DNA of 64,000 nt from Tolypothrix sp. PCC 7712 (GTDB taxonomy: Bacteria > Cyanobacteriota > Cyanobacteriia > Cyanobacteriales > Nostocaceae). Location of the stretch: positions 3,968,001 to 4,032,000 of the forward strand of contig NZ_CP063785.1 in assembly GCF_025860405.1 (NCBI RefSeq). The letters run 5' to 3'. A program made the position numbers and the translations under genes. This document shows, piece by piece, positions 54,401 through 61,100 of the stretch; positions within the stretch are counted from its first letter, which is position 1; every line of letters begins with the position of its first letter. The notes under the pieces were generated by a model. It was not told the origin of the DNA, searched no databases, and was given only the letters and a program-made list of their open reading frames with translations.

Positions 54401-54646
54401 CCCAGGTAAACCATTCACCGCACTTTCAATCGGTACAGTAATTTGTGATTCTACTTCCTCTGGAGCTAGTCCAGTCGCTTCGGTTTGAATATCCACCTGG
54501 GGGGGTGCAAATTCAGGAAACACGTCCAGTGGCATCTGAGTGATAGTAAATACTCCCCACAGCGTTACTAAAATTGCAGAGATAACTATGAACCAACGCT
54601 GGACAATTGAGGTTTTGAGAATCTGATTGAGAATTGAGTTCAACAT
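51500..54646 (-). CDS. CusA/CzcA-type RND metal-efflux pump
   Basis: Proton-driven heavy-metal exporter of the RND superfamily (1048 aa), 12 membrane segments and two large periplasmic loops. FPEFAPPQVDIQTEATGLAPEEVE is the HME opening. In the fourth membrane segment the sequence GGLVVALGAFVDDSIVYMEN keeps the VD aspartate but has Ala-Leu-Gly where CzcA has Asp-Phe-Gly, so the CzcA subgroup is not certain. Overlap of context with a His-tailed exporter and a two-component system suggests Ni/Co/Zn or Cu. The adaptor gene lies 5 nt upstream. Confidence 0.93.
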   Translation of the reverse strand: MLNSILNQILKTSIVQRWFIVISAILVTLWGVFTITQMPLDVFPEFAPPQVDIQTEATGLAPEEVESQITVPIESAVNGLPGVTTVRSSSKVGLSMVQVVFDQDADIYKARQSVTERLQQVTNQLPEGVHPPEISPLASPLGTILQYAFTVNGQGKTSLMDLRRLVDSTLSNQILSVPGVTQVTVYGGDERQEQVLVDPEKLRSLNVSLTEVTNAAKGANSNAPGGFLIGGGQEMLVRGIGQVKSVTDLQQSVVKVQDGKPILLKDVAQVQTGAVPKRGDASFNGQPAVVMMINKQPDVDTPTVTKAVEAVVKSLQPTFPADVQVKQTFRQANFIDIAIHNVGGSLIEGIIIVSIVMLLFLMNWRTAMITLTAIPLSLLIGVMLLKAFGLGINTMTLGGLVVALGAFVDDSIVYMENCYRGLRTNQLQSQPKHPLKVIFDAFVEVRLAVIFSTVIIIVVFAPIFSLTGVEGRIFAPMGLAYLLSIAASLIVAMTLTPALCAILLANRTLPQENTFASRWAERLYRPLLNLSLRLPQIILGVALAALVAAFAIIPSLGRVFLPEFQEKSMVNSMVLFPGVSLEMTNRAGMAFSNALKDNPLYEWVQVRAGRAPGDADGAGVSMAHVDVELSDRALQNREASIKQLRQEFNKLPGVASNIGGFISHRMDEVLSGVRSAIAVKIFGPDLIELRKIGEQVRDVIQPIAGIVDLQLEPQLPIRQVQIHYDRAAAATYGLNMEQLSEVVETALNGLVVSQVAENQQLIDISISVTEKARNSLDAIRAIPITTPTGKTIQLGEVAKVEYGMGANVVNREDVSRLIVVSANVAERDLGSVVGDIQSQIQQKIKLPNGYFIQYGGQFESEQRATNNLLVFSLLAAIAIAVLMFFSVKSLPATIAIMLNLPLALVGGIVSIVLTGGVISVASLVGFITLFGVAVRNGLLLVDNYNSKFAQGMHPKDVIIKGSLERIDAILMTALTSALGTLPLVLSRGAGNEILQPLAIVVLGGLFTSTALTLLVIPALYAQFGKYLIPKQPANNEISLPLNPDPQYW

Positions 54647-54651
54647 TTCAA

Positions 54652-55299
54652 TTAAATGTCTCCCTTCTTATCAGAAAAGTCACTTTTCTTTTTGCGATTG
54701 CTAACTATAACAGCGATCGCGCCTGCTACTAAGACTGCTCCACCACCGACGGAGGCTAAAACACCCTTTGATACTCCACTGGCTTGTGGGGTGTCATGGC
54801 TGTGAGCCGTACCTTCAGTGTGTGCTTTAGCATGTTCCGCGTCGGTTTGGGGAGTGGCGATCGCGGCTGGACTAGGGGTTGTATCGGCAGTTTGGGTTTT
54901 GCGAGATTCGGCATAGAGTGACAAACTACCCTGAGTAACAAGCTTTTCCCCAACTGATAATCCTTTGGTGACTTCAATCAGTTCACCCTTAGTTGTGCCA
55001 GTTGTAATTTCCACTGGCTCATAAAAATTTTCATATTGCACAAAGACTATCTGTTTCCCGTTGGCATCAACCAGCGCTGTCACCGGAATCATGACAGCAG
55101 ATCCAGATTTGGCAGAGGAGGCGATTGGCGTGACCACAATACCTAACAGTTGATCTGTTTGAGCATTGACTTTCACGCGATTAATACCACCTGTTGCCTG
55201 AAATTCATCACCATGTCCAGCGTGAGCAAACACAACTGTAGGCGCACAGATGGTTAGACTCGCTGCCAGAATAGAACTTATTAGCCCAAGGGATTTCAT
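54652..55299 (-). CDS. Short RND adaptor-like protein
   Basis: 215 aa, far shorter than normal membrane-fusion proteins (350-500 aa). Sec signal peptide (MKSLGLISSILAASLTICAPTVVFAHAGHGDE, cleavage after VFA), then a domain resembling the beta-barrel/membrane-proximal part of CusB-like adaptors (VKVNAQTDQLLGIVVTPI; VQYENFYEPVEITTGTTKGELIEVTKGLSVGEKLVTQGSL). No hairpin or lipoyl region. A His-containing linker (DAEHAKAHTEGTAHSHD) leads to a C-terminal membrane segment (GVLASVGGGAVLVAGAIAVIV). It could be a reduced adaptor or a periplasmic metal binder anchored beside the pump, 5 nt away. Confidence 0.8.
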   Translation of the reverse strand: MKSLGLISSILAASLTICAPTVVFAHAGHGDEFQATGGINRVKVNAQTDQLLGIVVTPIASSAKSGSAVMIPVTALVDANGKQIVFVQYENFYEPVEITTGTTKGELIEVTKGLSVGEKLVTQGSLSLYAESRKTQTADTTPSPAAIATPQTDAEHAKAHTEGTAHSHDTPQASGVSKGVLASVGGGAVLVAGAIAVIVSNRKKKSDFSDKKGDI

Positions 55300-55361
55300 G
55301 CTCGCTCCTCACAATGATATTTGGTTACACAAAAGTTCTTCCTAGTCTGCCAAAGGGCAGA

Positions 55362-55378
55362 TGAAATCCAGGTGAAAT
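55362..55378 (+). promoter_or_regulatory. Response-regulator box TGAAATCCAGGTGAAAT (copy 1)
   Basis: Direct repeat TGAAAT-N5-TGAAAT, the 11-bp periodicity of OmpR-family sites. A -10-like TAATAT lies 15 nt downstream (55394-55399). Identical to the box before the response-regulator gene (57982) and carried here by the duplicated gene fragment that follows. It lies between the divergent adaptor and MFS genes. Confidence 0.7.
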
Positions 55379-55406
55379 TGAATATATTTCGGATAATATC
55401 AAGCTC

Positions 55407-55520
55407 ATGGTTGATTTCCCTGGAGGGATGGGGCTTTTACTGGTCAAACCAGTCCTGATTAGTAAGCTTTATATCTTGGATTGGGTGCTAGAGAGCGCTC
55501 AGGCATTCCCAGATGGGTAA
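55407..55520 (+). pseudogene. Decayed 5' fragment of the response-regulator gene
   Basis: A 37-codon frame (MVDFPGGMGLLLVKPVLISK...) that aligns with the first 44 codons of the response-regulator gene at 58026, with an in-frame loss of ten codons (EDEVDLGQAI), which removes the acidic pocket residues. The promoter-proximal 45 nt are also duplicated. A stop follows at PDG. It has no phosphorylation site or DNA-binding domain, so it is a remnant, but it keeps the promoter upstream of the MFS gene. Confidence 0.75.
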
Positions 55521-55628
55521 TCATTATATGCCCCCCTATGGGTTATGCTTGAAAGTAGTTTATAACAACCTTTTAAAACTTATCCCTCTGACAAACAGGG
55601 ATAAATTAGCTTTAATAAACACCAACAG

Positions 55629-57041
55629 ATGATGATTACGAGGTTTCATTTCTTTGCCAGTTTGAGAAACCCTGTTTTTGCAAGGCTTTACGCAGCTCAA
55701 ACCATTAATTTGTTAGGGGATGCGCTGACTTGGGTAGGTTTGGCGCTGCTGGCTTTTGAGTTAGCTGGAGATAGTAGCGCAGTTGTACTTGCCTTGGCGT
55801 TGACGTTGCGAATTACTGCATTTGTTTTACTATCTCCCTTGGCAGGGGCTTTGGCTGACCGTGTTGACCGCAAATCAATACTCGTGGGAACGCATTGTGT
55901 ACGCATGGTAATTGTTAGCCTATTGCCTTTTGTCACACAAGTTTGGCAAGTGTATGCCCTGATATTTACGCTTAATGTCTTCAATGCCTTCTTTACGCCA
56001 ACTTACCAAGCCACAATTCCACTAGTAACTGGTAAGAATGATTATGCAGCTGCGATCGCTCTTTCTAGTGCTACTTATCAATTACTGGGTGTACTTGGCC
56101 CTGGTATAGCTGGCAGTGCTGCTGCTTTCATCGGTGCCAGACAAGTTTTCTTTGTGGATGCTGTAACTTTTCTTGTGGCGGCAGTATTGATTTTTACCCT
56201 ACCTGGTCATTTAAGAGTAGCACCAAATCAACAATCATCAACAACAAGTGGTAGAACCTGGCAAGACATTAAAGACGGTACAAGCCGCCTTTTTAGTGAT
56301 GCACCTATTCGATACGCACTTTTCATGCAGTTGGTTGCATCCATTGCTGGAGCAGAGATTTTGGTGAATACCGTTGGCTATGTCCAGGGAACTCTCAAAT
56401 TAGGAAATGTGCAGTACGGCTGGGTAATGGCTGCTTTTGGTATCGGTGCAACGCTTTCCGCTGTAGCTTTTGGTGCCATCAGTCAACATATTAATAGAAA
56501 AAGCTTTGTGTTGTTCGGTGCGGTTTTGATAACTTTGTCCTTACTACCTGCTAATTATGCTTCTTTAAGTGTATTGATGATTTTGTGGCTACTGGCTGGT
56601 TTTGGACAAAATTGTGTGAATTTACCCACCCAAACTTTGATTGCCGAGCGCATTAATCGTGATGCCCAAGGACGTGTATACGGCGCACATTTTGCTTGGA
56701 GTCACTTGTGGTGGGCAATTTCTTATCCTCTGGCTGGGTGGCTAGGAGGCAAATTTCCAGAAGGTGAATTCCTCTATGGCAGCTTTGTGGGTTTAGTACT
56801 GTTAATTGTAGTACAACTTACCCTGAAACCCCCAGTGGATGAAAATGAACATATCCATGAAAATATTTGGCACGAACACTTACATATCCACGATGAACAT
56901 CATCAGCACGATCATCACCAGGGGATACTAGAATCCGAACCACATACCCATCCTCATCAACACAGATTAATGCGTCATTCTCACCCCTACTCAGATGATA
57001 GCCACCACTCCAGGTATAGGAGCCAGCAATCAGAAAGTTAA
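55629..57041 (+). CDS. MFS metal exporter with His-rich tail (NrsD/NreB-like)
   Basis: Major facilitator exporter (470 aa) with about 12 membrane segments and MFS motif A-like DRVDRKSILVGTH. From residue 405 a long cytoplasmic His-rich tail (HIHENIWHEHLHIHDEHHQH, then DHH, HTHPHQHR, HSHPYS) matches the design of Synechocystis NrsD and Ralstonia NreB, nickel exporters. The tail fits Ni/Co sensing or binding. The gene stands downstream of a decayed response-regulator fragment with an intact-looking promoter box and upstream of a two-component system, so induction by metal is likely. Confidence 0.9.
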   Translation: MMITRFHFFASLRNPVFARLYAAQTINLLGDALTWVGLALLAFELAGDSSAVVLALALTLRITAFVLLSPLAGALADRVDRKSILVGTHCVRMVIVSLLPFVTQVWQVYALIFTLNVFNAFFTPTYQATIPLVTGKNDYAAAIALSSATYQLLGVLGPGIAGSAAAFIGARQVFFVDAVTFLVAAVLIFTLPGHLRVAPNQQSSTTSGRTWQDIKDGTSRLFSDAPIRYALFMQLVASIAGAEILVNTVGYVQGTLKLGNVQYGWVMAAFGIGATLSAVAFGAISQHINRKSFVLFGAVLITLSLLPANYASLSVLMILWLLAGFGQNCVNLPTQTLIAERINRDAQGRVYGAHFAWSHLWWAISYPLAGWLGGKFPEGEFLYGSFVGLVLLIVVQLTLKPPVDENEHIHENIWHEHLHIHDEHHQHDHHQGILESEPHTHPHQHRLMRHSHPYSDDSHHSRYRSQQSES

Positions 57042-57159
57042 GCTCTCAAATGGGAGGGATTTTGCGGTCATAGGGCATTGGATTTCTTCCCCGTGCCCCA
57101 TGCCCAAGACGGCGGATGGTGAGAAGAACTCCACAAATTTCTAAACATCCTCTCCCGCA

Positions 57160-57176
57160 TTTCATCCAGATTTCAT
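57160..57176 (-). promoter_or_regulatory. Response-regulator box, copy 3 (opposite strand)
   Basis: TTTCATCCAGATTTCAT on the plus strand; the complementary strand reads ATGAAATCTGGATGAAA, close to the two exact boxes. It lies 119 nt after the MFS stop and 184 nt before the 57360 gene. The 57042-57359 gap otherwise holds a short CCCCATG-type repeat and no gene. Confidence 0.5.
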
Positions 57177-57359
57177 ATACAGCGTGTTAATTTCACAATT
57201 AAATCGAAATAGATTGTGTTATCCCACTGCGTGAACAGTGGGAATTTCTTCTCAAAGAGCAATCATGAGGAGAAATGACAATTTTCAAGAATGTTTTTAA
57301 TTTAATTATCAAAAAATAAATTTCTCTAAATTAAAATTAGGTAAATAATTTTTAACTAT

Positions 57360-57974
57360 ATGCTAATTTATAAAAATATTTTTTGGTTTAATAGTTTATG
57401 TTTATTATTAATTATTGTCTTTATTATTTATAATAAAATATTTGATGTATCAGTTGGAGGCTTGTTCTTACCACCTCCTACCCCATTATATCCAGGTGCA
57501 GGATTGTTTACACATGGATTCCAAATACTATGTTCTATACCACCTATAGTTTGTGCTTTTAGTTTTACTTTACTAAAAACTATTAAACCTAATAATAGAT
57601 ATAATCAATTTTTTCTTTACTCTGCAATTTTAACAACAGGTTATTTAGTTAATGGAATTTATCGACTACATATAATTTTTCTGCAATTTGGCATTCCCAA
57701 GCTAGTAACTATTGTCTGCTACACGATTATTGCTAGCTTGTATGGGTTAGCTTTTAGACGGCAAATCAAATCAACACCTTATACTATCCTGATCGCTAGT
57801 TTAGTCTTATTATTTATTGCTATTACAGTAGATTCCTTGCATTTAGAGGGTGATGGAACTCCTAGCTTATTAGAAGGTATTCCTAAATTGTTGAGTGGGC
57901 TGAATGTCGCGCTTTATTTTTGGTTTGTCTGTTATCGAGAAGTGCTACACTCCTTGCAACCTGCTAAAAATTGA
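57360..57974 (+). CDS. Hypothetical membrane protein in the metal-efflux island
   Basis: 204 aa, not recognised. About six hydrophobic segments (SLCLLLIIVFIIYNKIF; ILCSIPPIVCAFSFTLL; FFLYSAILTTGYLVNGIY; LVTIVCYTIIASLYGLAF; ILIASLVLLFIAITV; GLNVALYFWFVCYR) with short loops; one loop is Pro/Gly-rich (FLPPPTPLYPGAGLFTHG). It shares a strand and a short spacer with the two-component genes downstream. A transport or sensing-accessory role is possible, but nothing in the sequence shows it. Confidence 0.65.
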   Translation: MLIYKNIFWFNSLCLLLIIVFIIYNKIFDVSVGGLFLPPPTPLYPGAGLFTHGFQILCSIPPIVCAFSFTLLKTIKPNNRYNQFFLYSAILTTGYLVNGIYRLHIIFLQFGIPKLVTIVCYTIIASLYGLAFRRQIKSTPYTILIASLVLLFIAITVDSLHLEGDGTPSLLEGIPKLLSGLNVALYFWFVCYREVLHSLQPAKN

Positions 57975-57981
57975 GGGCAGA

Positions 57982-57998
57982 TGAAATCCAGGTGAAAT
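57982..57998 (+). promoter_or_regulatory. Response-regulator box TGAAATCCAGGTGAAAT (copy 2)
   Basis: Exact copy of the 55362 box, 27 nt before the response-regulator start, with -10-like TAAGAT at 58013-58018. Suggests autoregulation of the two-component system. Confidence 0.7.
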
Positions 57999-58025
57999 TG
58001 CAGATGTTTCGGTAAGATCAAGCTC

Positions 58026-58754
58026 ATGGTTGATTTGCTTGGAGCGATGCGAATTTTACTAGTGGAAGATGAAGTGGATTTGGGACAGGCAATCAAACAA
58101 GTCTTAATTAGTGAGAGATATATCGTGGATTGGGTACCAGATGGCTCTCAGGCTTGGCTGTGCCTGGAAAACCAATGGACAGATTACACCGTCGCTATCG
58201 TCGATTGGCTGCTTCCGGGAATGTCGGGGTTGGAGTTATGCCAAAAGCTCAGATTGCACAAAAATCCTTTACCAGTACTGATGCTGACTGCGTTGGGGCA
58301 GGCAGAAAACCGTGTGGCAGGGCTAGATGCGGGAGCCGATGACTATTTAGTCAAACCGTTTGTCATGGAAGAATTGCTAGCGCGGTTGCGGGCGCTACAG
58401 AGGCGATCACCTCAATTACAACCCCCTACCTTGACTGTCGCAGGCTTTACTCTGGATGTAGCAAACAATCTGCTACAAGTAAATTTAGACCAATCCGCCC
58501 CTCTCTCCATTCCCTTAACCACCAAAGAATTCCAGCTGCTGATGTATTTGATGCAGAACCCCAATCGCATCATTCCCGGAAGTAAATTGCGTCAACAACT
58601 TTGGGACATGGACGAGGAGCCAATTAGCAATGTGGTTGCAGCTCAAATGCGTCTACTACGTCGGAAGTTAGCAACTCATGACTGCCCCTGCCCGATTGAA
58701 ACCGTTCCTGGCGCAGGCTATCGTTTTAACTCCCAACTTAATTCTCAGCCATGA
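58026..58754 (+). CDS. OmpR-family response regulator (NrsR/RppA-like)
   Basis: DNA-binding response regulator (242 aa). Receiver domain RILLVEDEVDLGQAIKQVL with acidic pocket, phosphoacceptor Asp60 in VAIVDWLLPGMSG, and LVKPF near residue 113; the C-terminal winged helix has LTTKEFQLLMYLMQNPNRIIPGSKL and AAQMRLLRRKL. An internal start at MRILLVEDE (58047) is possible. The sensor kinase gene overlaps by four bases. The autoregulatory box upstream, and the same box before the exporter, suggest it controls metal efflux. Confidence 0.92.
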   Translation: MVDLLGAMRILLVEDEVDLGQAIKQVLISERYIVDWVPDGSQAWLCLENQWTDYTVAIVDWLLPGMSGLELCQKLRLHKNPLPVLMLTALGQAENRVAGLDAGADDYLVKPFVMEELLARLRALQRRSPQLQPPTLTVAGFTLDVANNLLQVNLDQSAPLSIPLTTKEFQLLMYLMQNPNRIIPGSKLRQQLWDMDEEPISNVVAAQMRLLRRKLATHDCPCPIETVPGAGYRFNSQLNSQP

Positions 58755-60091
58755 ATAGCTACTCACTGTTTCGGCGCAGTCGTCTACGGTTAGCCCTCTG
58801 GTATGCCGCAGTCATGGCCTTGATTTTAAGTGTTTCTGGCTTTGGGATGTATCGCGCAATGGTGGAAGCAAACTGGGCAGCAATGGAGCGCGAAATTGAG
58901 TCAATCGCAGGCACCCTCCACGATAGTGTAGAACCACTGCTGCCTGCTGCGGCAGAACCAACTGCTGTGCTGCAACAAATTTTTCCAGATTTATGTTTGA
59001 GTGGACAACCCTGCAAAGCTACCCCTGCCCTAATTCAACGGCATACTATTGGCATCAGCGATCGCACGACGTACTATATTCGGCTATTTAATCAAAAAGG
59101 TAAATTTCTGGCTTTTTCACCCAACCAACCATCATCTCTGCCTCAAACTCTCAATCGTGCTACATGGCAAACTTTTCACACGCCTAATGGCATTCGTTAT
59201 CTCCAATTCACAACGATATTGCATGGTGCTAATGACCGTTCATCCTGGGGCTATTTGCAACTTGGACGGAATTTAGAGCCTTTGTACGCCGAAAATAGGC
59301 GAATTCAATGGATTATGGCAATTGGATTGCCTATTACCCTGATTTTTGTAGCTATATCTAGTTGGTGGCTTTCTGGATTAGCAATGCAACCGATTTACCA
59401 GTCCTATCAGCAACAGCAACAGTTTACCGCTAATGCTGCCCACGAACTGCGATCGCCTCTTGCTAGTCTGTTAGCAACTGTGGAAGCTGTCCTCCGCATC
59501 CCACAATCAAATCAGCAAGATATGCAAATCATGCTCCAGACTGTTGAGCGCCAGGGGCGACGGTTGAGCCATTTGATAGCAGATTTACTTTTGTTGACTA
59601 GTCTAGAGCAGAACTCATCACCAAAACCCTTTCAGCCCTGTTGCTTAAATGATTTAGTGACAGATTTGACTGAGGAATTTTTAGAGCTGGCTACTGCTTG
59701 TGATATTCACTTAACTTGCCAAATTCCCAGTAGCGAAGTTTACACTTTAGGTAACGAATCACAACTTTACCGCTTAGTGTCAAACTTGATTGCCAATGCC
59801 ATCCACTACACGCCCAGTGGCGGCTATGTGACTGTCAGCTTAGTAAAGAACGAGCGCACTGCGGTGATTGCGGTGAAAGATACAGGAATTGGGATTGAGC
59901 CTACTCAACAAAAGCGAATTTTTGAGCGCTTTTACCGTGTAGATAGCGATCGCTCTCGTAAAACTGGCGGTACAGGGTTGGGGCTAGCGATTGCTGTGGC
60001 GATCGCCCAAAAACATCAAGCGCATCTAACAGTTGAAAGTCAGGTGGGAAAAGGCAGCATTTTTACCCTAGAACTCACAATATCTAGTTGA
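58751..60091 (+). CDS. Sensor histidine kinase (NrsS/RppB-like)
   Basis: Membrane-bound kinase (446 aa). Membrane segment about 14-36, a periplasmic domain (37-187) with two Cys (82 and 88, DLCLSGQPCKATP), second segment about 188-211, then a dimerisation/phosphoacceptor region FTANAAHELRSPLASLLATVE with His231 and the HATPase domain (NLIANAIHYTPSG; VKDTGIGIEPTQQKRIFERFYR; TGGTGLGLAIA). It overlaps the regulator by ATGA, so translation is coupled. The ligand is probably a metal or redox state; this rests on context. Confidence 0.93.
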   Translation: MNSYSLFRRSRLRLALWYAAVMALILSVSGFGMYRAMVEANWAAMEREIESIAGTLHDSVEPLLPAAAEPTAVLQQIFPDLCLSGQPCKATPALIQRHTIGISDRTTYYIRLFNQKGKFLAFSPNQPSSLPQTLNRATWQTFHTPNGIRYLQFTTILHGANDRSSWGYLQLGRNLEPLYAENRRIQWIMAIGLPITLIFVAISSWWLSGLAMQPIYQSYQQQQQFTANAAHELRSPLASLLATVEAVLRIPQSNQQDMQIMLQTVERQGRRLSHLIADLLLLTSLEQNSSPKPFQPCCLNDLVTDLTEEFLELATACDIHLTCQIPSSEVYTLGNESQLYRLVSNLIANAIHYTPSGGYVTVSLVKNERTAVIAVKDTGIGIEPTQQKRIFERFYRVDSDRSRKTGGTGLGLAIAVAIAQKHQAHLTVESQVGKGSIFTLELTISS

Positions 60092-60156
60092 AGTATCTAT
60101 CTTTTTGGTGTTAACTATCAGTATTTTTCTCAGCTAGTTATTCTTCCTTCTCTGGC

Positions 60157-60897
60157 CTAATTTTCAACTGTAGATAAACCTAACTCACTGGCTTGTTCGC
60201 AACAACAACCCGCAACCCCATCTGTGGGATGTATCTCAGACATAGTAACTAAAGGCATTTTGGATAACAAGGAAGATGAAGTTAATTGCCATTGTAAGGT
60301 TGAGACATGCAAGTCTTTGATTAACCCTGTTTTGATGTCTAGTACCCAACCATGAATTTTTGGGGCGTTTTCGTCATGGAGTGCTTTCCGCAAGATGGGA
60401 GTGTGGTAGAGATTTTTTACCTGCGCTAGCACGTTGATTTCTGCTAAAAAATTCAGGCGTGCTTCTCTGGTAGGTAAAGCGTCTATCTCTTCTTGATTTT
60501 GCAGGTAAAGTTCCCGAATAGGATTTACCCAGTTATCAATAATGCCGGTGGTTCTTCCCTCCAGCGCTGCTTTAATTCCACCGCAATCGTAGTGTCCACA
60601 AACAATGATGTGTTCCACCTGAAGATGACAAATTGCATACTCTAAAACCGCTAGGAAGTTTAAATCTGTGAGCGAAACTTGATTAGCAATATTGCGATGG
60701 ACAAATAACTCTCCCGGTTCTGTGCGGGTAAAGTTAGTCAGGGGCAAACGACTGTCAGAACAACCTAAGTACAGAAAAGGAGGTTTTTGCCCATTTGACA
60801 GCTTATTAAAGTAATTTGCGTCTCCAGCTAGTTTTTCTGCAACCCAAGACTGATTATTACTCAGCAGTTCATCAATGGTGTGATATTTCATCATCAT
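60157..60897 (-). CDS. Beta-class carbonic anhydrase
   Basis: Zinc enzyme interconverting CO2 and bicarbonate (246 aa). Zn ligands CSDSRLP (Cys46), GHYDCGG (His102, Cys105) and catalytic Asp48-Arg50 pair are present; EPGELFVHRNIAN is the family signature. Starts at MMMKYHT; MKYHT is an equally good start. No signal peptide, so likely cytoplasmic or carboxysomal-like, though the carboxysomal CcaA C-terminal extension is absent. Neighbours do not include carboxysome genes. Confidence 0.94.
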   Translation of the reverse strand: MMMKYHTIDELLSNNQSWVAEKLAGDANYFNKLSNGQKPPFLYLGCSDSRLPLTNFTRTEPGELFVHRNIANQVSLTDLNFLAVLEYAICHLQVEHIIVCGHYDCGGIKAALEGRTTGIIDNWVNPIRELYLQNQEEIDALPTREARLNFLAEINVLAQVKNLYHTPILRKALHDENAPKIHGWVLDIKTGLIKDLHVSTLQWQLTSSSLLSKMPLVTMSEIHPTDGVAGCCCEQASELGLSTVEN

Positions 60898-61039
60898 CGA
60901 ATAAATCTATGATATGCATTGTATTTTATCTATATGTAAATTTGTAGTTTCTTAAACAATCCCAAACAATCTTCTGCTAAAAAAAATTACGAAATTGAAA
61001 CTGAGAGGCTGATTTTTCTTCCTAATTGACAAACATTCT

Positions 61040-61067
61040 GAAGGGATGAGAGTTTTCCCATCCCTTC
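61040..61067 (-). terminator. Hairpin downstream of the symporter gene
   Basis: Perfect 9-bp stem GAAGGGATG/CATCCCTTC with a 10-nt loop, 34 nt beyond the symporter stop codon on its strand. No long U-run follows, so termination may be partial. Confidence 0.6.
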
Positions 61068-61100
61068 ACAAATAATCCCGGATTTTCTCGGCAAAGAGTT

